64,000 nt of DNA, from contig NC_088327.1 of NCBI RefSeq assembly GCF_036884655.1, positions 15,488,501 to 15,552,500 of the forward strand. Reading direction: 5' to 3'. The position numbers and the translations under genes are program-made. This document shows positions 48,301-59,308 of the stretch, in pieces (the stretch's first letter is position 1; each line of letters begins with the position of its first letter). The stretch comes from Musa acuminata AAA Group (lineage: Eukaryota; Streptophyta; Magnoliopsida; Zingiberales; Musaceae). Under the pieces are notes generated by a model, which made no database searches, was not told the origin of the DNA, and saw only the letters and a program-made list of their open reading frames with translations.

Positions 48301-51300
48301 TTAACATTCAGTTCATCATCTTCAATCTTGTCACCATCTTCCTCTTCTTCCTCTGCAGATGATTTATATTCCTTTTCTTCCACCTCTTCCATAATAATTG
48401 ACATTTTACTGATTCACTACAGCAAAGAAGAAAGCTGCTGTTCGGCAGGCAGCTACTGTTCTTGTAAAACCAAATGCTATTTCCTCTAAAAGCTTTCCAC
48501 CCAATCAACAATAAGTAACAAACACTCATTGCATGCATTGCAGATTCTTGTAAAACCAAATTCCAAACCGATTACCCCAAAACTCAAGCATAAAAACATC
48601 CAAAGAAACAATTCCAAAATCTGCAAATTTGACATAGAGGGAAGAGTGAGGAACGTAGGACTGTAGGAGGGCAGTGGTGAATGGGGAAGAGGGAAGAGCG
48701 ATTGGGGAAAACGGGGGGAGACGAGGGGCTGCTGGTGACACCATATGAGGGCTGCTTAGGGCTGCAGTGAACACAGGAGGGCTGCGATGGACAGGTGAAG
48801 AGGGAACATAGGAGGGCTGAAGAGGGAAGAGAGAAGAGTGATTGGGGAAGAGGGGGGAAGATGGGGGGCTGCAGTGATACCATATGAGATCTGTGGTGAA
48901 CATAGGAGGGCTGCGACAGAGGGAAGAGAAGGCTGCGGACTGCGGTGGAGGGGTGAAGAGGAAACATGGGAGGGCTGAAGAGGGAAGAAGGAAGAGACAA
49001 GAGCGACTGGGGAAGAGGGGGGGAGATGGGGGGCTATGGTGACACCATACGAGGGTTGCGGCGAACGTAGGAGGGTTGCAGCGAACGGGGCAGAGGTAGG
49101 AGGGAGGAGGTAGGAGGAGAAAGAGCGATATACTTAGAGGGAGGGGAAGAAGTTGCCGCTACTGCTGTCATTCGCTGATGGGAGGAACTCCGTCATCGTG
49201 AGAAACGCGGTGGGGGAAAGGACTTCTATGTTAGGGCACTCGCAGGTGGGTTTCTGCGATGGATACCTGGTTTGATTGAACCATATGAGTATTTTGGTTC
49301 AACTTAGGCTTGAGTTGAACCAGGCCTGCCTAGCGCTTGGGCCCAAGCCAGCGCCTGAGTCAAGTCACTTGCCTAGCCCAATAGGTGGGTGCTCGGGCCT
49401 CGTCTCGCTTGGGTGCCTAGGTAAGCACTCGGGCTCCCAATAACTTCACTGGTTGGTACGTTGGCATTTGTTGATCTGACTAGGGGCCGATATGGATCTA
49501 GTATCATTATTTGATACCTTGCTAGATATGGTGTAAGAAACATAGAAATGACTCGATTTTTTGCATAAGTTTCAAGGTAAGAAAATAAGATGCTATGGTC
49601 ATCTACTTCTGTCGAAGAACTTTTCTGTTTTCTGTGACTTTCCCAGAATTGTGTATGGTTGGGATAAGGGAAATCTGTTGTTATTTGCAATAATTACATC
49701 TGATGAACAGTAAGCTGAATTATACAAGGCCAAAATTAAAGTGAATAGTCAAGTTTCTTATTTTTGCAACATTATTGTAAAACCTTGTCATCTCTGTTCA
49801 AAAGTTTTGACAAAAATTGCCTTACACCATATAACAGAAAGGTAAATATGTTTGAAAATTGTATTCTGTTGTTTTTGTAGACAGTTGTGCTTACTTAATG
49901 CTGCATTGTGTAGTCAGCTTCGGACAGCCTGCAGGCATGCACTGCTGGGGTTCGTGGCACCGAACTAATTGCATATGACTATAATTTTTTTTGAAAAATA
50001 ACTACATGTAAACTTAGTTTTAATATGTATGTCTGTGCTTTTTATGCACAATGATTTAAAGATAGTATCTCCTTAGAATTTACATAGGAAATAACACCAT
50101 TTCTTATTTGGCACCTTGTGTAATTGTTTCTCATTTTCCTTAAATGTGTTATGAGAGACTTGCCAAAAATTGTGTCATAATTTCAGAGATGGGGAGTCGA
50201 AGACTACAACCATCTGTGTCTATACATTCTACTATTCTATCAGGACATGAGGAAAGCTACTGCACATTATTTTGATGCCCTTCGGTGACTTTAAGAAGTC
50301 ATAATGTAGATTCAACCCAGATGGTGTGGAAATGATTATTTTTGTCAGAAACACACGTGTCTTGTTTAATTGGTTGCATGAAAATGCATAAGTGATGCTT
50401 TACAATTTCTTTTGAAGGATGATGAAACTTATTTCATAGTATCAGGAAGCACTAGATAGATAAAGCAGTTTATTTGTGTAAGAGATTCCTCTTTGGGGCA
50501 TGAGAACAGATGGCATATTCTGCAATTTGTATTCAATCCATGTATTTTGTGGTCCTTTGTTTTGATTAGTCTTTGCGTCTCTTTTCAACACATATGAAGC
50601 AAAGAAAGTACTCTATTTTTTGTTTTTTCAGCTGTGTCTGGGAACATTCTAGATTCTTTTTTGAAGTCATAGCTTGTGGTAGCCCATTCAAGGTAGTTAT
50701 CTTGCTACATCAATAGCAGTGCAGATTTTGTTTTTTCAGTTCCTATTATTTGGACCTGTAGACAGGTTAGTCCTGTAAATTTATATTATTGGTCAATACA
50801 GAACATTCTTAACTTGGTATGAGTTACTTGTATTTGATATTCTTCGTTGTTTAGTTATTCGTCCTACCCTTTGTTATCTAATATTCACATCCTCATGATA
50901 GGATACTGATGAACTGGATCTGAGTCTACATCTTATTTTATTTGTTAATTATATTATTGTCAAACAAAACATAGCTTGATGATATGAAACTGGATAGGAC
51001 CAAACGTTTAGTTGGAAGGTCAGTGTAATTCTGAGTAATGTGATGGATAGGTACAACCTGTGATGTTTGTAACATAAGCTGTGAACCCTATGGACCTATT
51101 GGTGCTAGCAGTGCCTACAAATATGATTACACATGTGAAAGGCATGGATCTTGAACTAGGCATTGGGAGAGCACGGGGTATCTAATGGAAGAAATGCGGG
51201 TTGGGAAGTTCAGATCTGGCCTGAATGAGCCTTTGTTTGATCACTAATCACTAATCAGCTTTTTATTATCTTTCATTTGTAAGCAGTTTACACTGAAATC

Positions 51301-54300
51301 TTGACTGAAGTAGGATTATAGAATTCGAGAACTTGAAATATGACTCTAATGCCCTTTAATATAACCACTTAGAATAAAGATTAAAGTTTATTTGAAACGA
51401 AATAATTTAGAAAATCTGACCTACCAAAAATAATATTTGACTGGAACTAGACTCAAATTAAGACTTAATCCAGTCCTATGGACATATATCAGATAACTTC
51501 TACAATATTGATCTTATTCATGAAATCTTTTATTTTGCAAGTTTAAGAACAATGGGAAACACTCTATAACTGTTGACTAATGCTCATTTGGTTGCTGTTT
51601 GAACCAGCCTTTGCACAAATTTGGCATAAAATCACTTCTGGATACACACATATTACATTCATCTTTTGCAGAATTCTCAAATCTCAAGTGAGAACAGATC
51701 AACAATTTGGTGAAACGACTCTTATCACTAGCTGCATGTGTTGTGACTTCTCATCAAATGGTTGATTAACTGTTTGCAGCACAACCTCAAAATTCTATTG
51801 GCTCATCTTGCAGGTTATCCTCTTATTTAACTCTTTAGGTTTTATGATGAATCTATCACTTCACCAGACCCATAACTATTTCAACATCTTTTGGAAGTCC
51901 TTATGATCCATGGTGCTTGTGGAGGTTCCTCCACTTTGTCAGACTCGGTTAAGATTATTGACATCGGATCAAATCAAGTTTGACTTCAACAACATCTTGA
52001 GGATGTGAGCGTTTCCTTCTGAGATAAATAGTTGGAAGCAGGGGGAATCATGAAAAATGCTTTGCAGCCTGTATGAAAATAAGAAATCTGAGTAGAACTG
52101 ATATGTGAAGTATTTCTGTTGTTGAACAATGCATTTGATGTTGTTGTCACTTAATATCAAGATGGATGGGGATATTTTCAAGGAAAATCACAGAAATTGG
52201 AGAAGGAAAAGCATCAAGGCATGCTGTCTCAACAAAAAAAGAACTGACTTTCAGAGTTTCAGTTGGTCTTATTTCACCTTCTTAATTATAGGCCTTCTAG
52301 ATCCAAGTGCAAGTTAATTAGGATTCTACAATAAAAGATCTTGTCGAACAAAAATTCTTCTCAAGAAATTGTTCATAGGATTGTTTCAAGTGACTTTTGG
52401 AGCTGTCCTCACATCAGTACTAGTCTCTAAAAGAAATATCTGGAGTCCATGTCTACCTAAATAGGACTTAAAGGCATTTCTAGGGCACCATAAGGCTAAA
52501 GTATTCCTAATAGTAGCCACTAAAAATATGGTCACAGTTACATCTGTAAGTATCAATAACACAAAATAATTTGATTTAGATTTGGACTCAAAATTATGAC
52601 CTAACTAAATCTATAGATTTCTGTTGTTGATCAGAAATTTGTGGCATTATTCACCTGCAAGCTGTTTTGGGAGTATCTGATTCTTCCTTTTGTTGCTTGA
52701 TTGAATTGATACTAAACTTTATCATGTAGGGAGAGTCATATGTATGTGTTTTTGCTGTATTTAGAGTTTATAAACGATTTATGTAGTTGAACCAGTATTT
52801 CAGTTTCTCTGTTTTATTTTCTTATACCATTTTCTTTGATGTACATTTCATGCATGTTCTGCTAACTTGTTAGTTTTGGTATTTTCTTCTAACTTGATGA
52901 GCTATTTTTTAGACCATGAATAGACAGGAAGAAACAATAGAAGAAGAGCCAGAGTTGCCTGCAGAAGTAGTTGCAAATGCTGGAGGAGTGCCTATTGTGG
53001 GTATGGTGTTTGAAAATGAGGATAAGGCATATGATTATTACATCAAGTATGCTGGAAGTATAGGTTTTAGTGTCCGTAAAGGCTGGTGGGATAAATCTGC
53101 CAGAAATGTTACTAGATCACGGGTTTATGTATGTTCTAGAGAGGGATTTCGACCGAAGAATGAGGCAAGGAGACCACGAGCAGAAACAAGAACTGGTTGC
53201 CCTGCTCGTATGGCTATAAAACTGACATCCAGTGGTAAATATCGTATAACAGAATTTGTACCAGATCATAATCATCAGCTTGCAGCTCCCCTAGACATGC
53301 AGATGTTAAGTTCGAAAAAACTGTTAACTAAGGTCCAACCTGTAGGCCGTCAGAATGCTAGTATAATACCTGCTGGATATAAGAATTACCTCCGAGCAAA
53401 ACGTTCTAGGGATGTGCAGTTAGGTGATACAGGAGCCTTGTTGGAATACTTTCAGAGGATGAAAGGTGATAATCCTTCATTTTACTATGCCATCCAGGTT
53501 GATGAATATGATCAAATGACTAATGTCTTCTGGGCTGATGCAAAATCCATGATCGATTATCACTATTTTGGTGATGTTGTGTGTTTTGACACATCCTATA
53601 AAGTCAACGATTATGGCCGGCCATTTGCTTTGTTTATTGGTGTGAATCATCACAAACAAACCGTCATATTTGCTGCTGCATTTCTCTATGATGAAACTGT
53701 AGAATCTTATAAATGGCTGTTTGAGTCTTTTAAGACAGCAATGTGCGGAAAACAACCAAAAACAATTTTCACTGATCGATGCTCAGCTATAAGTGATGCA
53801 ATAGCTGCTGCATGGCCGGGTACAGTTCAACGTCTTTGTATAGAGCAAATATACCAAAATGCCACTAAGCAACTAGCCAATGTCTTTGAAAGCTTGGAAA
53901 CCTTTGCTCATGATTTCAGCCAATGTATCTATGACTTTGAGGATGAAGATGAGTTTCTTTTGGCGTGGAATCTGATGTTGGAGAAGTATAATCTTAAGGA
54001 TAATGAGTGGTTGACTAAACTGTATGAAGAACGGGAAAATTGGTCCTCTGCATATGGCCGGCAAACATTTTCTGCTGATATAAAAAGTACATTACGAGTG
54101 GAAAGCTTGAGTAGTTTGCTTAAGGAGCACCTGAACTTGGAAAAAGATCTAAGACACTTTCTGGATATATATGAGATGCTATTGGAGGAACGAAGATATG
54201 CAGAGCTCCAAGCTGATTATAATGCAAATCAAGGTACTCCAAGAATACCTCCTTTGCGGCTACTCTGGCAAGCTTCAAGTGCATATACGCCTGCTGTCTT

Positions 54301-55777
54301 TGAAATTTTCAGAAGAGAGTTTGAATTGTTCCTGGATTGTATGGTTTACAGCGGTGGTGAAGTTGGAAGCTTATCTGAATATCAGGTCACTGTCAAGGAG
54401 AAAAGTAAAGTGCACTATGTCAGATTTGATTCATCGGATGGTTCAGTCATTTGTAGTTGTAGTAAGTTTGAATTTGTTGGGATTCAGTGTTGTCATGTAT
54501 TAAAAGTACTAGACTTTAGAAATATTAAAGAACTTCCTCCACAATTCATCTTAAAGAGGTGGAGAAAAGATGCTAAGGCTGGGAGCTTAAGTGAGAGTCA
54601 TGGTGTAACATTGGACAGTGACCCCAAGTCATCTGTATCGAAGCGTTATGGCTCTCTTTGTCGTGTCTTGTTCAAACTTGCAGCAAGGGCTGCTGAAAAT
54701 GAGGAAGCTTTCAGGTTAATGGTCAACCATTCTGATCAGCTTCTTGAACAAGTAGAGCAGATTTTGCAGTCAAAACTTCTTGAGAAGCCATCTGTCAGTG
54801 GCACATCAAAAGGTCAACCTCATAATCTGATTGATAGTGTAAACCCAGGCCAAGACAATGGTAACGAAACTCAAAAGCCTAGTGGGAAAAAGAAGAACAA
54901 CGGAGGTACACGTCGTAGGCAACAAAATGAGGTGGAGGTTAACAAACGGCAAAAGGCAAGAAAAGGTTTGCACAAAATTTGTATACATTTGTACGCTTAT
55001 TTTGTGTACTATTGTCATGAATTATATTCAGTGTATGCCATGATCTATAATACACTCCTTATAGGACCATCCGATGAGGCAGAAGTTGCAATTAGAGACA
55101 GTGAATCTCATATACCTCCAACCAGTATGCCTTCTCAACCTGGGAATCCCTCGAACCAATTCCTTGCGCCTAATCAATTTATGCAGGTTGACTTTTGCCT
55201 TGAAAAAGAAAAACACTATATTTTGATATATTCCCTTTTCTATATATGGTCGCCATGTCTTCATGTAATGGTTCCGTTTTCTTAATGAAGGGTCCTTTTG
55301 TAACTTCTCATCAGTTTGGACTTGGTGCTGTGCAAGGGTTTCATCCCATGACCCAATTTGGTCAGGTAAATGATGTTCTTAAAGTTCATGATTCAATTAT
55401 TGTCAAATTAGAGCTTACTCATCTGTGTCCAACATACAGGATTCTTCAGCACAAACGTTGCCACCACAGCCATTTCCCAGTAGCTCCCACTTCACCCAGG
55501 TGATTAAACCAATGTCAACTCCTCCTGCAAAACCTTGCTCGTTTCTAATTCTTTCACGACAATAGCACTGTCATATAGAAGCAGATAGCTATTGTTTCTA
55601 CTCCATAGACCGACGATTCTGAGTTATGCTAATCCATGAGCACCCTTCGAAAATTGCATGCAGGGTTTTCCGACACCAGACCTGCAAGCCCTGCAGTTCA
55701 TCGGCAGCAATGCCCAGCTCGACCACCAAAGCAGCGATCAAGGTCAATGTGCTATTCCAGTCTGGGATTTCTTGTGA
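45326..55777 (+). CDS. FAR1-RELATED SEQUENCE (FRS) protein, domesticated MULE transposase, 7 exons
   Basis: Exons: 45326..46510, 46676..46753, 52913..54965, 55065..55186, 55291..55365, 55440..55499, 55664..55777. All have GT-AG borders and compatible phases, giving 1228 residues. A Pro/Glu-rich N-terminus precedes a partial FAR1-like block (RCRATMEV to EHTHPL, residues 158-186), a second one (VVGMEFDSISAAKQYY, residues about 204-255), a basic KKRKRGTYKKR stretch, then a full FAR1 DNA-binding domain (IVGMVFENEDKAYDYY to PDHNHQL, residues about 449-543). The MULE-type domain follows with CFDTSY and FTDRCS (Asp 647 and 709). The SWIM zinc finger is CSC...CCH near residues 935-950. FRS proteins are nuclear transcription regulators in light and stress responses; the targets of this one are unknown. 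The CIWH motif usual in the MULE domain reads CIEQ here. Intron 2 is 6.2 kb and repeat-rich. Confidence 0.88.
47024..47281. repeat. Tandem duplication, period 123 bp, in FRS intron 2
   Basis: The block containing cttgtttacaaataaac starts at 47041 and again at 47164, and the following 'gtggggcatacctcatcc' and 'gagtccataa' words repeat in the same order. The second copy has a short insertion (gaaaatgcttg). Confidence 0.85.
48063..49452. mobile_element. Probable non-autonomous DNA transposon with imperfect inverted ends
   Basis: The left end is rich in 'aggcg', 'gctcgcccgagcgaagcgag' words. The right end, read on the opposite strand, shows matching blocks such as aagcgagacga and cccgagcac. The approximately 1.4 kb between has no transposase. 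Its middle is a GA-rich degenerate minisatellite. A target-site duplication was not identified, so the exact borders are uncertain. Confidence 0.5.
48610..49120. repeat. GA-rich degenerate minisatellite
   Basis: Words such as gggagatggggggct, gacaccatatgagg and cataggagggctg recur in the same order. The 'accatat/c' landmark falls near 48739, 48877 and 49042, so the unit is roughly 140-165 bp with internal sub-repeats. Confidence 0.75.
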
Positions 55778-56388
55778 GTTGCTATGCCCTGTCGTTCGAT
55801 GACAACATATGCATGTATCTACCTGTCGCTGTATCTTTGTTATTCTCCAGTCACCGTGTTCCATTCCAAGATTGACGACCTGTCACTGTTCCTGCTTCTT
55901 CGTGTTGTCAATTTAGAATCAGAAGCAGCAGTGTTGTTCTAAAATTGTTGTGCGTTAACTCTATATCAGATCATCAAACTTTCCGATGGTTAATGAATAA
56001 ACCTACTCTCCTATACTGTCTTGTTTGTTCAGTGGCATTTGTTTATAATTTAATATAGATTGAATCTTTTCCTGAGTAGCTTAAGCCTCTTACTATCACT
56101 GATGACCTAATCAAACTCTAAATCATTGCGGTAGCATAAAAGAGCTGCTGTTAGTAAACGACTGAGGGAGATAGTTATGCCATAATTCGCTACATTCTTG
56201 CATGGAGCTGCGTGTTGATTGTCTCTGTTACTATGGCATCAGTCATCAGTTCGACTTCATCCACTCCTGGTCGAAGAAGTCGAGTTGCAGCGTGCGATCC
56301 GGTCAACACCTCGACCGAGTCCTCCGAGTTGCTGCTAACTCAGGAGAACTCTGCTTGCTTACTACCTTCTCTCTCCTTAGTAACTATG

Positions 56389-56462
<74 letters not shown>

Positions 56463-56489
56463 CACACATTCACTAGGAGGGTAGCCGTC
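55778..56489. other. FRS 3' UTR and GDSL gene promoter region
   Basis: No separate gene seen. The first few hundred bases are likely the FRS 3' UTR; the remainder leads into the GDSL lipase gene and includes the compound microsatellite. Confidence 0.45.
56388..56461. repeat. Compound (TA)n(GA)n(CA)n microsatellite
   Basis: About 11 TA, 11 GA and 15 CA units follow one another without a break, ending 28 bases before the GDSL lipase ATG, so the tract probably lies in the core promoter or 5' UTR. Confidence 0.95.
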
Positions 56490-57727
56490 ATGGAGAAGAG
56501 AATTGTGTTCGCCGCCACCTTCATCCTCTCCGTCATCGTCTCCCTCGCGCGCCCTCTCGCCGCCGCGGGTGGCCTCAACATCACGGCGGTCTTCGCGTTC
56601 GGCGATTCCACCCTGGACACCGGCAACAACAACCATCTTCACACCCTATTCCGCGCTGACCACGTCCCCTACGGCCGCGATCTCCCGAACCACCGCCCCT
56701 CGGGGAGGTTCTCCGACGGTAGGCTGATCACCGACTTCCTCGTCTCCGACCTGGGCCTCAAGAAGTTTCTTCCCCCCTACTCCGCCTCCAACCGCCTCTA
56801 CCTCTCCGAGATGGCCACCGGCGTCAGCTTCGCCTCCGGGGGCTCCGGCCTCGACGACCTCACCGCCCAGCTGGCGCAGGTAATGACCATGGAGCAGGAG
56901 CTGCGCGACTTCAAGGAGTTCTCGAAGAGGCTGAGACAGGCGATGGGAAATCAGAAGGCAGACGAGATCATCCGCAACGCGTTGTTCGTCATCGGGATTG
57001 GTTCCAACGACTGGATAATGAACTACTACTTGTTCCCCATCAGACGCCACGAGTATTCCAAGGCGGCTTACAGTCGTATCCTCATCGGCAAGCTTCGTTC
57101 CTTCGTCGAGGTACTCCGTCTGTCACACGTCACCTACTCCATTCACGTCCACGTGATCATCATTCTCCTCGTTATCGGTTGGGCATCAACGCAGGAGCTG
57201 TACAGCGAAGGCGGGCGAAGGTTCGCGATCTCCGGCCTTGCACCACTCGGATGCCTCCCCATACAGATCACCCAGGCGGCGATGGTGCCGATCTACCACA
57301 CGCCACAGCGGAGATGCGTGCCCGGCCAAAACCAAGACGCCGTCGCCTACAACTCCCTCCTCCGGGCCTCCATCAGCAACATGAGCTCTTCCCTCCTCCA
57401 AGCTCGATTCCTATACGTCGACGCGTACAATTCACTGATGCACATGATCAAGAACCCCAAAGAATACGGTACCCATCTCAGCTTTTCTTCTACCTCCATA
57501 ACAACACCTGGATGATATCATCTTTCTCCCCTGGCTTAGGGTTTGAGGTGACCACGTTGGGGTGCTGCGGAAGAGGCACAGTGGAGATGGGTCCGCTGTG
57601 CAATAAATTGACGACTGTGTGCTCCTCACCGTCCACCTTTATGTTTTGGGACTCCGTTCATCCATCGGAGACAACATACAGGCATCTCGCAGAGAGACTT
57701 AGGAGGGATGTGCTGTCAAGTCTCTGA
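56490..57727 (+). CDS. GDSL esterase/lipase, secreted
   Basis: Exons 56490..57110, 57195..57468 and 57540..57727 give 360 residues. The N-terminus MEKRIVFAATFILSVIVSLA is a signal peptide. Block I is VFAFGDSTLDTGNNN with the nucleophile Ser40. Block II is GVSFASGGSG, block III is GIGSNDW (Asn173), and block V is DSVHPSE with Asp336 and His339, so the Ser-Gly-Asn-His set is complete. Plant GDSL enzymes hydrolyse esters of lipids, cutin precursors or wall polymers outside the cell; the substrate here cannot be told. The first intron is only 84 bases, a multiple of three, and has no stop in frame, so unspliced RNA would still read through. I chose 56490 over an upstream in-frame non-ATG extension because it starts the signal peptide. 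Confidence 0.9.
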
Positions 57728-59094
57728 AGAAGAACAACCCATGGAAATCTAGGTTATCAGGCCGTCGTAGGAGCTTCTCATACATGCAGTGAGAAGGACG
57801 TCAGTTTCGTTTGGAAGGCTGCAAGCATGAAATAAGAGAGTATTGTGTATATATCCCAGAAGTTGTGTTGGCAAAAACAAAAGCTCACTGTTTTTGTTGC
57901 GAGAATGATTCTTCAATTTTTGTTCTTGAGAATTTATATTTGAGAAAAATTTTCATGTGACTATGTTTCGAATAACATTTTATGTTTGTTCTTACAAATC
58001 CAAACATGCCTTTGATCTACATATGGTTATCTGTTCTCGAGATAATCAATAGAAATATAAAGATAAAGCAATTAAGGGACAGAAAAAAAAAGAGGAGGAT
58101 CACAAATAAAAAGTCTAACCACTTGTATCTATTTCGATTGAGCTCAGTCTATCGATACTTTTGATCCTAAATATCCTACTCGAGAGAGCTTATATGTATG
58201 TACACATTCTCGCAAAACTTACTTAAAAGCCAAAGTAGAAGCCATACATTTAATCTTCGTCACTCAATTCTCATTAAATAATTAACCTAAAGATATCATT
58301 ATTTAAAGTAACATTAATATTCTTTAAGAACTTATATGTTAAGAATGTTGAAAGTGTTGTAGATAATTTATTTCATAATTTATAAAAATTAAAGGTGTTG
58401 TTTATAATATAAGAATTTTTATATTATTTTGGGTAATTTGTCTGAAAAACTCTTTGTGATTTTTCCCGAGGAGCAAATCTTTTTAGAATTCACGAAAAGA
58501 CATCCATAAAATAGCAAAAGATTAGCACACAATTTATAGGATTCGAGTGTGAATCTATCCACATTCGATTTAAAAATCCTTAAAATCAACTAGAAGTAAA
58601 TAAATAAATAAAATCAATGGAAACACTATTTATATCATATTCGAGATTAGTTAGGCAAACTTTAAGGTGTTAAACTTATAAATGAACTATCTATTTTTCT
58701 ACAATGATTAAAGTAAGCTGAATAAACTTTATAGTGTTTCATAAAATCAAGATGGAAATGATTTATGCAATCTGAGTATAATATTATAAATAAATATTTT
58801 TATTAATGTTACTAATTTCTATTAACTTGAGGGGTTTTTATAGTCCACATTGTATGCTATTCATCTTATAAATAAATATCAATTTTTTTAATATTTTTTT
58901 ATTGATTTTATGGGTCTTTATAGTCCAATTTGACATATATTTATCTCGACTCTATGATTGAGTGTAACATAGTTTATTTATAAGTGTAACATAATAAAAC
59001 GTATTTAACTCATATATAAAATAATAAGTATAAATCACTACTCTACTGATTTTTTATTTTTTTTATTTTTATTATTCTATGGATTTTTAAATTC

Positions 59095-59145
<51 letters not shown>

Positions 59146-59199
59146 CCGAAAAAGAAAGATAGAAAAAGAAGAAAAAAGAAAAAGAAGAAAGAATAAAGC
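57728..59199. other. Intergenic, AT-rich
   Basis: No gene seen. After the GDSL 3' UTR the sequence is strongly AT-rich. It contains a similar 'ttttatagtcca' motif twice (about 58847 and 58917) and ends in a TA repeat and a purine-rich stretch. Confidence 0.4.
59101..59144. repeat. (TA)n microsatellite
   Basis: 22 TA units, upstream of the putative ceramidase 5' UTR exon. Confidence 0.97.
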
Positions 59200-59308
59200 A
59201 GAGGAAAAGGCTTTAAATAAATAAATCAAACATGGATGCGAACGCACCCAGCCCTAATCGCATCGTCACTCGTCGGTCGGCGCTCTGCTTCCTCGGCGAC
59301 TCCTCCAG
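59200..59308 (+). other. Putative non-coding first exon of the ceramidase gene
   Basis: The segment is locally GC-rich and ends with a good donor (tcctccag|gttcg). A fitting acceptor (ttttcag at 61615) lies about 100 bases before the ceramidase ATG. This pattern suggests a 5' UTR intron of about 2.3 kb. The short ATG frame inside it has no recognised similarity. The start of the exon is not defined by the sequence. Confidence 0.4.

Larger units (their letters stand above)
47519..49530. repeat. Dispersed 'ggtaccg'-type repeat, split by an insertion
   Basis: 47519-48062 and 49453-49530 carry alternating 'ccgg', 'ggtat' and 'accgat' words like those near 39.8 kb and 44.3 kb. The two parts seem to be one decayed repeat interrupted by the element at 48063-49452. 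No coding capacity was seen. Confidence 0.45.

Noticed and set aside
48526..49000. Two overlapping - strand frames rich in Ser and Pro
   Set aside because: Produced by the GA-rich minisatellite read on the other strand; no protein family is implied.
48610..49120. Possible CRISPR-like array
   Set aside because: Repeat units are degenerate and adjacent without unique spacers of constant size, and this is plant nuclear DNA; it is a minisatellite.
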